Assembly: GCA_048213135.1 (NCBI GenBank)
Contig: PS015009.1
Coordinates: forward strand, 620,001-684,000
Direction: 5' to 3'
DNA: 64,000 nucleotides
Source of the DNA: Reclinomonas americana ATCC 50394
Lineage: Eukaryota; Jakobida; Jakobea; Jakobida
In this document: positions 46,982 through 56,394 of the stretch, piece after piece
How the letters are laid out: the number at the start of each line of letters is the position of its first letter
How positions within the stretch are numbered: the first letter of the stretch is position 1
Translations under genes and position numbers: made by a program
The notes under the pieces: model-generated
Told to the model about the DNA's origin: nothing
The model's database searches: none
Seen by the model: the letters and a program-made list of their open reading frames with translations, nothing else

Positions 46982-47920
46982 TTATAAGCTCTTAAAGTGT
47001 CCACCTGGCTGTACCCCTAATCGTATAAGCGTACCCGGTTGTAAGAAACCCTCGTCGGTATACAGGTACCCTATGTTCAGCGTCCCGGCTGGCTTTACGG
47101 CAACAGAAAGAACATTTTCACTGATGGCAACAATGGTTCCGGGAGCGGCATTTTTATTATCAGCCAGCGGATCTTCACTGGCCTGGAGGAGGCGTATTAT
47201 TTTATTATTAAACATGGTTACGGCCCCTTTGTTCCAGGGGTTGCAGGCATTGATCAGCGCTACAATGGAAGCGGCGTCCATCTTTTCCCAGTCAATCACA
47301 ATATCAGCCTGGGTTTGCCGCTTAAAGTAACGGGCCTGCGATTCATCCTGCGGCTTAGAAGGAGGTGTTATACCCAACGCGATCATTTTAATGATGGTGC
47401 CGATCATGGAGCCCGCCAGTTCACCCAGCCGGGCATCCAGTATGCCATAAGTATCTTCAGGAAACAGGCGTGTCATTTCGCGGATCACGACCGGCCCTGC
47501 ATCCATGGCTTCTGCAAGGTGATGTATGGTAACACCCGCCTGCGCTTCCCTGTTCTTTATCTGCTGAAAGACCGGGTCGGCACCGCGGTATTGTGGCAAA
47601 GGACCGGGATGAACATTAAACAAACCATTGGCCGGGAGGGCTGCAAGGGATTGCGGTATTTTATAACTGAAGGTGATCACAAAACCAAGAGTGGCCTTGT
47701 GTTCCGCTATCGCTTTTTCGACTGCAGTTGCAAAATCCTTTTTCTCCAGGATGATCACCGGCACATTAAATGGCTGCAGCAATCCCGTGAGTTCTTCCAC
47801 CAGTTCTTTACAATGTGATGGTATGCCCACGAAGCAAAGCAGCCGCGACATAACGAGGTTGCGTATGGAAGGTATCGCCAGCCTTGCGCTGCAGAGTATG
47901 AATGTGCGGGTTTCGTTCAT
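46982..47920 (-). CDS. formyltransferase-family enzyme (Fmt-like fold)
   Basis: 312 residues. It has the Rossmann formyl-transferase fold with the catalytic set: Asn and His in FNVHPGPLPQYRG and Asp in AEAMDAGPVV, followed by an Fmt C-terminal-like domain. The family moves a formyl group from 10-formyl-tetrahydrofolate to an amine. The setting beside a binding-protein gene and tail-collar genes argues for a sugar or amine tailoring role rather than initiator tRNA, but this is inference. The start ATG 47920 gives the first beta strand (TFILCSARLAIPS) and lies 2 bp after the preceding stop; 47851 would lose it. Confidence 0.85.
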   Translation of the reverse strand: MNETRTFILCSARLAIPSIRNLVMSRLLCFVGIPSHCKELVEELTGLLQPFNVPVIILEKKDFATAVEKAIAEHKATLGFVITFSYKIPQSLAALPANGLFNVHPGPLPQYRGADPVFQQIKNREAQAGVTIHHLAEAMDAGPVVIREMTRLFPEDTYGILDARLGELAGSMIGTIIKMIALGITPPSKPQDESQARYFKRQTQADIVIDWEKMDAASIVALINACNPWNKGAVTMFNNKIIRLLQASEDPLADNKNAAPGTIVAISENVLSVAVKPAGTLNIGYLYTDEGFLQPGTLIRLGVQPGGHFKSL

Positions 47921-47922
47921 GA

Positions 47923-49059
47923 TCAGTAACAGAGATAGGTGTTGGTCCAGCCGGAAACAGCACCTGTTGTATGATGACTGGTAAATATTTTCCATTCGGA
48001 TGCGTACTCATCCGGGCCGATCGTTTTTCTTTGCTGCTCACCACCAGCTATTGACAACCGGTATGCGGGGCTGGTATAATACAGCGTGTCACCGTCCAGT
48101 TGCAACTCACCACGCGGACTGTCGAGGTTCACTTTTTTCAGCGCTTCCGCCACCACCGGCCCATCGGAATAATCGTTGGGTAACGCCGTGAGCATGTGGT
48201 GCAATATCAGTCCTGTCTCCCATCCCAGTAATGAAAATATAGTCGGTTCTTTTTTGGAACGTTGCGCATAGGCTTCTTTAAAAGCTGTATTGGCCGGTGT
48301 GTCTGCAGCAGTAAACCACGACTGGTAACCCTGAACCGTAAACGCAGCGTTTGCGGGAATGGCTTCCAGCGCCGCGGGTTGCAGCATCATCGGTGAAACA
48401 AAAAGATCCGCAGATCGGTCAAGTTGTTTATACAAAACAGATGCAGGCCAGGTATCTGAAACGCAAAGCAAGGTATTCGTATCCGGGAACTGGTCCATCT
48501 TCTGTACAAGATCGCCTGTATGGTATTGGTTGTTGTACAACTGATTGTTGACATCATTGAACAGCACATTACCTTCGTGTTTGATGAAGCTGTTCATCAT
48601 GGCCGCAGCATGCAGGTAACCGCAATCGTAGAAAGTGCTGGAAGTACCTGCCGCGGAGGTTTTCGCGGCGGCATCGGCACCCGAAAGCCAGCAAAGAAAA
48701 GAATGCAGTAAAGTGAGATGAATAACATTCTCCTGCGCAATCCAGTTAACCGGGTAATTGGCGCCCGGGTTAACCACAATGAGCAGCTTACCCGAGGCAT
48801 ATACCAGCGGCTTCATCATTTCCAGTACGCGTTCATCGATATAAGCCAACAGCACATCTACGCCTTCTGTCATCAGCAGTTTTTCCGCAGCCAGGTATAC
48901 CGCTTTTTCTTCACCGCCAAAAGACACGCTTTCCAGCGTAAAGCGAATAGCATCATCTGCCAAACCTTTCGCTTTCAGGCAGGCCTTCAGGCCATCCATG
49001 AATTCAAACCCGATACCGGGATAAACTTTTGAACTGGGAGAGAGGAATCCAACATGCAT
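47923..49059 (-). CDS. periplasmic-binding-protein-fold (type 1, Leu/Ile/Val-like) protein without a signal peptide
   Basis: 378 residues. The start MHVGFLSPSSKVYPGIGFEF matches the first strand and helix of branched-chain amino-acid binding proteins, and later blocks (GVDVLLAYID, YQSWFTAADTPANTAFKEAY, LLGWETGLILHHML) follow that fold. It starts directly with the domain, with no signal peptide or lipobox, so it is predicted to stay in the cytoplasm as a ligand sensor or chaperone. No ABC permease is near. It is coupled with the formyltransferase (2 bp) and divergent from the Tat protein. Confidence 0.85.
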   Translation of the reverse strand: MHVGFLSPSSKVYPGIGFEFMDGLKACLKAKGLADDAIRFTLESVSFGGEEKAVYLAAEKLLMTEGVDVLLAYIDERVLEMMKPLVYASGKLLIVVNPGANYPVNWIAQENVIHLTLLHSFLCWLSGADAAAKTSAAGTSSTFYDCGYLHAAAMMNSFIKHEGNVLFNDVNNQLYNNQYHTGDLVQKMDQFPDTNTLLCVSDTWPASVLYKQLDRSADLFVSPMMLQPAALEAIPANAAFTVQGYQSWFTAADTPANTAFKEAYAQRSKKEPTIFSLLGWETGLILHHMLTALPNDYSDGPVVAEALKKVNLDSPRGELQLDGDTLYYTSPAYRLSIAGGEQQRKTIGPDEYASEWKIFTSHHTTGAVSGWTNTYLCY

Positions 49060-49185
49060 AAGGGTAACTGTGTTTTGCCGGCGAATTAATATTATTTTAT
49101 TGTCAAGGCAAAATATATTTTATTGTGTTTATTCCTCAAAGTTTGTATTTTGTTGCCTATTCCAAAACTAATAAACCACTACGGC

Positions 49186-49842
49186 ATGAATACCAGGAGA
49201 AAATTCCTTGTCCAGGGAGGACTGGCTGCAACGGCAGCGCTTACCGCCAAACCTTTCAACAGCATTGCCAGTCTTACATCGCCATTAACAGGCACCGATT
49301 TCAGTAATAACAAATTTCTGCTGCTGCATACCAGCAACAATGAAGCGCATACTTTCAACCGCATCAGCACGCTGAGCAGGAAGTTCGCCAATGTTTTACT
49401 GGTACACTCCGGTGAAGCTGCAACCCACACCCCGCTGAAGTTTGACGTAACACACCCGGCCGCTTCCGGTTACCAGGTACTCCACAAAGGCGAGGTTAAG
49501 ATTGGTATCGTACACACCGACAGCAGTGTTACCGATGTAGTAAGCGACATCAATACCCGCGCCGCTTACCTGAAAAAAGAAAGGGATTGCAACTTCGTAG
49601 TTTGCGTGTCTTCACTTGAAGCAAAAGGTAAGGTAAATGATAAAGCGCTGGCCGAAAGATCAGCAGGTGTAGACCTCATCATCAGCAGGCACCATACCAA
49701 TTACTGCGGACAACCTTTCATTATACTGAACCGTGAGAACCATGAAGTGATCATCGACAACGCCGCCGGTAAAGAAGAAGCCATTGGCAGCATGGCAGTA
49801 AGTTTCTGCAGCAAAGGCCTGAAAAGCCAGCTCGCCTTTTAA
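49186..49842 (+). CDS. Tat-exported, degenerate metallophosphatase-like protein
   Basis: 218 residues. The N-terminus MNTRRKFLVQGGLAATAALT is a clear twin-arginine signal. The mature part resembles the 5'-nucleotidase/metallophosphatase fold: LLLHTSNNEAH stands where ILHTNDxHS is expected, and IISRHHTNY where GHTHT is expected. The metal ligands Asp and the His-x-His pair are changed, so it is probably not an active phosphatase. The gene is first of a three-gene plus-strand set, with the oxygenase 38 bp behind. Role unknown. Confidence 0.75.
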   Translation: MNTRRKFLVQGGLAATAALTAKPFNSIASLTSPLTGTDFSNNKFLLLHTSNNEAHTFNRISTLSRKFANVLLVHSGEAATHTPLKFDVTHPAASGYQVLHKGEVKIGIVHTDSSVTDVVSDINTRAAYLKKERDCNFVVCVSSLEAKGKVNDKALAERSAGVDLIISRHHTNYCGQPFIILNRENHEVIIDNAAGKEEAIGSMAVSFCSKGLKSQLAF

Positions 49843-49880
49843 TCCCCGCGCAACACGCTACCCTCCCTGTAACGCTTATT

Positions 49881-50603
49881 ATGATCAAATACCTGCAGCT
49901 ACCCTTCCGGTTCGACGCCGGCAGGTTAAGGGAAGAAGTACAACAACTGGATAATAAAAACTGGAAGCATCATTTCCAGAAACTCCATTATGAAGGAGAC
50001 TGGACGGCTATTCCCCTGCGCAACACAGACGGGCGGGCTGCCAATATTCACATCTCCCCCGACGAGGGCGCACCTTATCACGATACAGAGTTACTGCAAT
50101 ACTGCCCGTATACACGGGAGGTGCTGGCACAGTTCCATTGCCAGCTGAAGTCGGTACGGTGGATGCGACTGAATGCCGGCGCTGTGATCAAAGAGCATAC
50201 CGATAAAGAACTGCATTTTGAAAGCGGCATGGTGCGTATACACATTCCCGTTACTACAAGCGAAAAGGTGGAATTTTATCTCGACAATGAACAGCTGCGT
50301 TTGCAGGAAGGCGAATGCTGGTACATGAATTTTAACCTGCCGCACCGCATCAGTAATAACAGTGATATTGACCGGATACACCTGGTGATCGATGCCAATG
50401 TAAACGACTGGCTAACGGAGTTATTCAACAGCGACGATATCAGCAACAGGAAAGAAATGGCCCAGCCCGATCCTTTTGATATCGAAACAAAGAAAACCAT
50501 ACTGGGTCATTTCAGGGATATGAATACCGCCAAAAGTCATGAGCTGGCCAACGCGCTGGAAAAAGAAATTGCCGAACTTGAATCCGCATTACGCGACAGA
50601 TGA
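49881..50603 (+). CDS. aspartyl/asparaginyl beta-hydroxylase-like oxygenase
   Basis: 240 residues. The first 160 residues match the AspH jelly-roll: LKSVRWMRLNAGAVIKEHTD, with the iron ligands His and Asp in KEHTD, and the distal His in FNLPHRISN, followed by the 2-oxoglutarate-binding Arg region. Such Fe(II)/2OG enzymes hydroxylate Asp or Asn side chains; the target here is unknown. The C-terminal 70 residues are helical and end in a coiled coil (ELANALEKEIAELESAL). Its stop overlaps the next ATG by 4 bp. Confidence 0.9.
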   Translation: MIKYLQLPFRFDAGRLREEVQQLDNKNWKHHFQKLHYEGDWTAIPLRNTDGRAANIHISPDEGAPYHDTELLQYCPYTREVLAQFHCQLKSVRWMRLNAGAVIKEHTDKELHFESGMVRIHIPVTTSEKVEFYLDNEQLRLQEGECWYMNFNLPHRISNNSDIDRIHLVIDANVNDWLTELFNSDDISNRKEMAQPDPFDIETKKTILGHFRDMNTAKSHELANALEKEIAELESALRDR

Positions 50604-51040
50604 AAAAGATCGTCCTGCTTTATATTGCTTCTATTCTACTTACAGCCGTATTCTCTTACTCGCTGAATGTATTCATGCACGAAACACTGCTTTGGCTTAC
50701 CATTAAAACCATGCTCATCCCCTGTTTCACGTGGAGTATGCTGATGCTGCTGGCCTGGAACAGGCTGAAGGGAGAACGAAGGATGCAATACCTCACGATC
50801 GCCGCGTGGGTATGCGCTATTGGTTCTGCCGCATTGGTGCCTGGCGGCATTTATAATTTTTCAGCTAAATATCCCGATGTCAACTGGTCGTTGTTCAGCG
50901 TGATCTTTTGTGTGGTACTGATGTCTGTTCTGTTTTATATCTGGCTGAAAGCAGCCCGCTTTTCACCGTGGTGGTGGACCGCGTACAATATCCTTGCCAT
51001 TACCAACATGACCATTTTCTATCTTGCTGCCAGGCCCTGA
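50600..51040 (+). CDS. four-helix membrane protein, coupled to the oxygenase gene
   Basis: 146 residues with four hydrophobic helices (LLYIASILLTAVFSYSLNVF; TMLIPCFTWSMLMLLAW; YLTIAAWVCAIGSAALV; FSVIFCVVLMSVLFYIWL). No family recognised. The ATG overlaps the stop of the oxygenase gene (ATGA), so the two are translationally coupled and probably work together. It abuts the convergent DUF4932 gene with no gap. Confidence 0.75.
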   Translation: MKKIVLLYIASILLTAVFSYSLNVFMHETLLWLTIKTMLIPCFTWSMLMLLAWNRLKGERRMQYLTIAAWVCAIGSAALVPGGIYNFSAKYPDVNWSLFSVIFCVVLMSVLFYIWLKAARFSPWWWTAYNILAITNMTIFYLAARP

Positions 51041-52423
51041 TCATTGTTTACTGCACCAGTCGAGTATCTGCGGGTACAGGTCAGCGATAGTAACACCTTC
51101 CTTCCTGTTGCGGTATAATTGTACTACGTAAGTGTTGAATTCCGGGAACTTAGTGAACCCTCTCCTCTTTTTCATGTTCTGCCCGTTTTTTTCTATGAGC
51201 ATGTCGGCATCAGCCGCGGGAGCATAATCCACATAACGCAGGCTTACCAGCACCCAGTTCATGTATTCGTTGAAACAACTGTATGGCGAGTTATAAGATG
51301 CCGCAGGCTTACCTTTTTCAGCCCATTTGTTCAGGTCAGTGAAAGCGGTATTAATGAGGGCAGTGTACTGCGGCTTGTCGGCCTCGGGATTGATGAAGGA
51401 ATGATTGATCTCTGTAAAAACGATGTTGCCCCTTGCTACAGCGGCGGCTTCAGCACCCAGCGTTTTGAAATCGCCGGGATAAGGAAAGTTAACGTGGGCC
51501 TGCATTTCCTTGAAGCCATTATTATCGAACCAGGTAGCGCTCTGGTTATACGCTACCAATGGCGTGAAGATGATCTTAAAACTGTTGTAATCGCTGGATG
51601 GGAAATGCTTCCGTAACCAGCGGTTCATTTTATCTGTATTAAGCGTATCGCGATAGTAACGCACCTGTTCATCGTACAATGACTGGTGATCATTGAAAAA
51701 AGACAGGAACCCGGTTTGTCGTGCAAAGTCCTGCAGCTGCGCAACAAGACCATCCAGCATATTATCTTCCCCGGCAATGCTGTTGTACACTTTACTTTTA
51801 ACGACCTGTTGCTTTTTATTGAACTCAAAAGCATAAGCGTCCATTTTGGCCGGTGTATAGGCATTGCCTTTCAGCAGCGAGTCGATACTGTGTACAAAAG
51901 GATGTGCGGCGAACCCGGAGAATTTATCCATCACTTCTTTGTAGTAAGCCGATTGTTTGTACACGACGTACGGGTCTTTCTTTCCTGTTTCACTCAGTGC
52001 CATGGCAATGTTCACCAACTCGTACACCTGAGGTACCTCTACGAAAATTTTATTGTTATGAGCGGCTTTATAAGCATCGCTGAACACCGCCTGCTCCACG
52101 AACGCTTTACCGGTGATGCGGGTGAGGGCGGAATCCTTACCATTGAGCAGCACGATAAAATCGTACACATCGTCGGGTTTTACGGTGAACGCGATAGAAT
52201 CCACATCCGTAATAAATTTTACAACCGAGGAGGTTCCTTTTATGGATGCCTTGTATACATCGGGTTTATACTCAGGAGAAATAGTCCAGTTGTTGGTGAA
52301 GCGCTGTTCGCCATTGGTATAGGTGATCACTTTCTGGTTCGACCGGATCACCGGTAATTTGTTCTGTGCTGTGGCTGCGGTCATCAGCCCGGTCATAAAA
52401 AAGACCTGTACTATACGTTTCAT
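51041..52423 (-). CDS. DUF4932-family secreted protein
   Basis: 460 residues from ATG 52423, with a signal peptide (MKRIVQVFFMTGLMTAATAQ). An internal block VEVPQVYELVNIAMALSETG fits DUF4932, a Bacteroidota family of uncertain function; the later EINHSFINPEAD could supply metal-binding His and Glu residues, hinting at a peptidase-like domain, but I am not sure. It lies downstream of leuS, with a 73-bp gap on the same strand, and is probably in the same transcript. Confidence 0.82.
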   Translation of the reverse strand: MKRIVQVFFMTGLMTAATAQNKLPVIRSNQKVITYTNGEQRFTNNWTISPEYKPDVYKASIKGTSSVVKFITDVDSIAFTVKPDDVYDFIVLLNGKDSALTRITGKAFVEQAVFSDAYKAAHNNKIFVEVPQVYELVNIAMALSETGKKDPYVVYKQSAYYKEVMDKFSGFAAHPFVHSIDSLLKGNAYTPAKMDAYAFEFNKKQQVVKSKVYNSIAGEDNMLDGLVAQLQDFARQTGFLSFFNDHQSLYDEQVRYYRDTLNTDKMNRWLRKHFPSSDYNSFKIIFTPLVAYNQSATWFDNNGFKEMQAHVNFPYPGDFKTLGAEAAAVARGNIVFTEINHSFINPEADKPQYTALINTAFTDLNKWAEKGKPAASYNSPYSCFNEYMNWVLVSLRYVDYAPAADADMLIEKNGQNMKKRRGFTKFPEFNTYVVQLYRNRKEGVTIADLYPQILDWCSKQ

Positions 52424-52496
52424 GAAAATACTTTTCACTGTTACGTACCGCACAGGTCAAATGTTACGGTTGATTATAATTTATTTGCCGGTGAAC

Positions 52497-55223
52497 TTAC
52501 ACCACAATGTTCACCATCTTGTTCTTCACATAAATGATCTTCTTTGGCGCTTTGCCTTCCAGCCATTTTTGCACCACGTCATTGGCCAGTACGGCTTTTT
52601 CCACTTCAGCCTGGTCTATGTCCAGCGGCAGCTCCATGCTGGTACGCACTTTACCGTTTACCGACACAGGGTATTCCTTCGAACTTTCGGCCACGTGTTT
52701 CGCGTCGAAAACAGGGTAAGCCGCATTGAGTACACTACCTGCATTGCCCAGTTTGTTCCAAAGTTCTTCGCTGATGTGCGGGGCATAAGGCGTAAGCAGG
52801 ATCAGTAATTGTTCCAGTATCGCCTTTTTGTGGCACTTGATATCGGAGAGTTCATTTACACAGATCATGAAGGTACTCACCGCGGTGTTGAAGCTGAAAC
52901 GTTCCGTATCGTCCTCAATTTTTTTAATGGTGCGGTGCAGTATTTTCAGCTCGGCCGCGTTGGGTGCTTCCTCGTTCCATACCTGTCCTTTTTCCTCGTT
53001 ATAGAACAACCGCCACAACTTGCGCAGGAAGCGGTGTACCCCTTCAATGCCTTTGGTATCCCAGGGTTTGCTTTGTTCTACCGGGCCCAGGAACATTTCA
53101 TACATGCGGAAAGTGTCGGCGCCATATTTATCACAGAGATCGCTTGGATCTACTGTATTAAAATAACGTTTACTCATTTTCTCTACTTCTCCGCCACAGA
53201 TGTATTTACCATCTTCCAAAACAAATTCCGCATCGGCATATTCCTGTCTCCAGTTTTTGAATGCAGCTGTATCCAGTTCGTACCCATCTACCATATTCAC
53301 ATCCACATGTAACTCGTCTGTTTGACCGGCGTATTCATTTTGTCCGATCAGCCCGGCTGATACAAATGTATTGGTACCTTTTATCCTGTACACCAACCTG
53401 CTGCTCCCCTGTATCATTCCTTGGTTCACCAGCCTTTTAAATGGTTCGTCAAAACCGATCAAACCCAGGTCGTATAATACTTTCGTCCACATACGGCTGT
53501 ACAGCAAATGCCCCACGGCGTGTTCGGTTCCGCCAATGTACAGGTCTACCTGGTTCCAGTAATCACTCGCTTTACGATCGCAGAAAGTGGTGGTGTTGTG
53601 CGGGTCCATATACCGCAGAAAATACCAGCTGCTGCCGGCATAACCGGGCATGGTATTCGTTTCCAGTTCCTGCGCCACCCATTCGGGTATATTAGCCAGC
53701 GGGCCCTGTGCATCCGGTCCCGGGGAATAAGAATCTACTTTAGGTAATTCCAGTGGCAGTTCGCCTTCCCAAACACGGGCCACACCATCTTTCCAGGTAA
53801 TCGGGAAAGGCTCGCCCCAGTAACGCTGGCGGCTGAACGCGGCATCACGCATGCGGTAATTCACTTTTCTTTTGCCGATGCCCATCTCTTCTACTTTACC
53901 AATCACCACTTCTATCGCGTCACGCATGGTCATCCCATCCAGGAAACCAGAGTTCTGCAAAATGGCATCTTTGGTGGCATTGGCTTCTTCACCATTGAAA
54001 TGATCGCCGATGATATTGGTAACGGGTATATTAAAATGCTGAGCGAATTTGAAATCCCTTTCATCACCACAGGGCACGGCCATAATGGCGCCGGTACCGT
54101 AACCCGCCAGTACATATTCAGATATCCAGACAGGGATAGGTCTTCCGTCGAAAGGATTCAACGCGTAAGCGCCGGTAAAACAACCGGTGATCTTTTTCTC
54201 CGCCATGCGTTCCCTTTCACTCCTGCTTTTTACATAGGCTACGTATTCTTCCACAGCCGCTTTCTGTTCGGCACTGGTCATGCTTTCCACCAGTTCATGC
54301 TCGGGAGCGATCACCATAAAATCCACACCGAAAATGGTATCCGGGCGGGTGGTGTACACCCTTAATGTTTGTCCTCCTTCCAGTTTGAAATCAATTTCCG
54401 CACCGCTGCTCTTTCCAATCCAGTTGCTTTGCATTTCCTTCATGGCATCGCTGAAATCCACGGTATCGAGCCCTTGCAGCAAACGATCAGCATAAGCCGT
54501 GATGCGCAGGTACCATTGCCGCAGTTTTCTTTTCACCACCGGGTGACCGCCGCGTTCGCTAACACCATTCACCACTTCATCATTGGCCAGTACGGTGCCC
54601 AGCGCTTCGCACCAGTTCACTTCGCCATAGCCGCAATAAGCCAGGCGGCGTTCCATGAGTAGGTCCTGCTGCTCCTTTTCAGAGAAAGCATTCCATTGCT
54701 CAGCAGTAAAATGTTTGGAGCCTTTGCTGGCGTATTTCTGTATAAGATCACTTATCGGGCGGGCCTTCTGTTGCGTATTGCAGAAATAACTGTTGTACAG
54801 CTGCAGGAAGATCCACTGCGTCCATTTATAATAAGCAGGGTCGCTGGTGCGCACTTCCCGTTCCCAGTCGTAACAAAAACCGATCTTATCGAGCTGGCTT
54901 TTGAACGTAGCGATATTTTTTTCGGTGGTATCGGCAGGATGCTGGCCGGTTTCCAGCGCATACTGCTCCGCCGGCAGGCCAAAACTGTCGAACCCCATCG
55001 GGTGCAGCACATTAAACCCTTTCAGCCTTTTATACCGGCTGAAGATATCGCTGGCAATATAACCCAGCGGGTGGCCCACATGCAGTCCCGCCCCGCTCGG
55101 GTAAGGAAACATGTCCAGTACATAATACTTGGGTTTGGGCGAGTCGTTACTCACGCGGTACGTGTGGTCATTTTTCCAATGCTCCCGCCACTGTTGCTCA
55201 ATTTTCCTGAAATCGTATTCCAT
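52497..55223 (-). CDS. leuS: leucyl-tRNA synthetase
   Basis: 908 residues, full length. Motifs: the HIGH-box equivalent HVGHPLGY at 48-55, the CP1 editing domain with VYTTRPDTIFGVDFMVIAPE and GTGAIMAVPCGDERD, and KMSKRYFN near 683. It charges tRNA-Leu. The protein begins MEYDFRKIEQQWREHW, matching the family start. Divergent from ftsX across 267 bp; I did not find a clear leuS promoter there (a TACTTTTG box on the minus strand lies at 55414-55421, 190 bp away). Confidence 0.97.
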   Translation of the reverse strand: MEYDFRKIEQQWREHWKNDHTYRVSNDSPKPKYYVLDMFPYPSGAGLHVGHPLGYIASDIFSRYKRLKGFNVLHPMGFDSFGLPAEQYALETGQHPADTTEKNIATFKSQLDKIGFCYDWEREVRTSDPAYYKWTQWIFLQLYNSYFCNTQQKARPISDLIQKYASKGSKHFTAEQWNAFSEKEQQDLLMERRLAYCGYGEVNWCEALGTVLANDEVVNGVSERGGHPVVKRKLRQWYLRITAYADRLLQGLDTVDFSDAMKEMQSNWIGKSSGAEIDFKLEGGQTLRVYTTRPDTIFGVDFMVIAPEHELVESMTSAEQKAAVEEYVAYVKSRSERERMAEKKITGCFTGAYALNPFDGRPIPVWISEYVLAGYGTGAIMAVPCGDERDFKFAQHFNIPVTNIIGDHFNGEEANATKDAILQNSGFLDGMTMRDAIEVVIGKVEEMGIGKRKVNYRMRDAAFSRQRYWGEPFPITWKDGVARVWEGELPLELPKVDSYSPGPDAQGPLANIPEWVAQELETNTMPGYAGSSWYFLRYMDPHNTTTFCDRKASDYWNQVDLYIGGTEHAVGHLLYSRMWTKVLYDLGLIGFDEPFKRLVNQGMIQGSSRLVYRIKGTNTFVSAGLIGQNEYAGQTDELHVDVNMVDGYELDTAAFKNWRQEYADAEFVLEDGKYICGGEVEKMSKRYFNTVDPSDLCDKYGADTFRMYEMFLGPVEQSKPWDTKGIEGVHRFLRKLWRLFYNEEKGQVWNEEAPNAAELKILHRTIKKIEDDTERFSFNTAVSTFMICVNELSDIKCHKKAILEQLLILLTPYAPHISEELWNKLGNAGSVLNAAYPVFDAKHVAESSKEYPVSVNGKVRTSMELPLDIDQAEVEKAVLANDVVQKWLEGKAPKKIIYVKNKMVNIVV

Positions 55224-55443
55224 CTTCTTTTATCAATTCATTTTATGATCCCGGCGATATATCCCTATTCAGCCTCACAGGCGTCGCACTCTTGTACAGT
55301 GGCACTTTATTCAGCTACCGGGCAATGTGAAAGAAAAGTTATTTCGTCCTTACCGGGACAAGATAATATCTCTTTATAAAAATATCTTTGGCAGGCAATC
55401 GTTTTGCAGGAGGCAAAAGTAAGGCAAAGCAGCTAAAATCCTT

Positions 55444-55451
55444 TATTTTTG
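55444..55451 (+). promoter_or_regulatory. -7 box of ftsX
   Basis: TATTTTTG, a perfect TAnnTTTG match 39 nt before the ATG at 55491. The upstream open frame from 55449 overlaps this box, so the later ATG is the start. Confidence 0.65.
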
Positions 55452-55490
55452 CCCCTCTTTGAAACAGTAAACATAAACCCATCTACGCAC

Positions 55491-56369
55491 ATGGCTCAAT
55501 TCGGAAAAGCAAGCAGCAAACGAGGTAAACCCACATACGCTTATGCCATCATTGGTGTGGCCCTGGTACTGTTCCTCTTCGGGATCGTTGGCTGGTTCTT
55601 CCTTAACCTGCGCAAATCGGGCGACTATCTCAAAGAGAACATACAGGTGCACGCCTGGTTGTACCCCGATGCCGGAAAAAAGAAGATCGACAGCGTTACC
55701 AACCACATCAAGGCCATCCCCTATGCCCGCGATGTACGCTACGTGACCAAGGAAATGGCCGCCGCCGAATGGAACAAGGACAATGATACCACCTGGAAAA
55801 AATTCCTCGATTATAACCCGCTCCCCGAAAGCGTTGACTTTTATGTGAAAGCCGACTATGTGCAGAAAGACAGCCTGAACCGCCTTTCCGCCGACCTGCA
55901 GAACAGCTTTCCCGGGGTGATCAAGGAGTTCCAGTTCCCTACCGAAACCGTAACCAAGATCAGCCAGTACGTAAAAATGGGCGCCATCATCTTCCTGATC
56001 GCCGCTATCATACTCACCATACTTGTGGTATTCTCCATCGATAATACCATCAGGCTGGCTATGTACAGCAACCGTTTCCTCATCAAAACCATGCAAATGG
56101 TGGGTGCCACCCGCTGGTTTATAGCCAAACCCATCAATATAAGGGCCGTCATCAATGGGCTTATCGCTTCTGGTATCGCCATCGCCGCCATCTGGGGTAC
56201 GGTGATCCTGATCGAGAAATTCATCCCCGATTTCAGGCTCCTCCACGATAATGCCAGCCTGGCGCTGCTGTTTGGGGTGATCATCCTGCTGGGCATCTGC
56301 ATTACCCTGCTGAGTACCCACCGGGCAGTGAACAAGTACCTGCGGATGAAGCTGGATGACCTGTATTGA
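55491..56369 (+). CDS. ftsX: cell division protein FtsX
   Basis: 292 residues. One membrane helix near the N-terminus (YAIIGVALVLFLFGIVGWFF), an extracytoplasmic domain with NIQVHAWLYPDAG, then three helices of the FtsX permease domain, including IRLAMYSNRFLIKTMQMVGA, the coupling region. With the ATPase FtsE it transmits division signals to cell-wall hydrolases. ftsE is not adjacent. DUF3098 and uppP follow, a neighbourhood typical of Bacteroidota. Confidence 0.93.
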   Translation: MAQFGKASSKRGKPTYAYAIIGVALVLFLFGIVGWFFLNLRKSGDYLKENIQVHAWLYPDAGKKKIDSVTNHIKAIPYARDVRYVTKEMAAAEWNKDNDTTWKKFLDYNPLPESVDFYVKADYVQKDSLNRLSADLQNSFPGVIKEFQFPTETVTKISQYVKMGAIIFLIAAIILTILVVFSIDNTIRLAMYSNRFLIKTMQMVGATRWFIAKPINIRAVINGLIASGIAIAAIWGTVILIEKFIPDFRLLHDNASLALLFGVIILLGICITLLSTHRAVNKYLRMKLDDLY

Positions 56370-56394
56370 CGGGTACTGCTCCCCTGTTTTCTTG

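Noticed and set aside
46982-47920. Housekeeping methionyl-tRNA formyltransferase
   Set aside because: Catalytic residues fit the superfamily but the genomic setting and divergent motif NVHPGPLPQYRG point to another substrate; not excluded.
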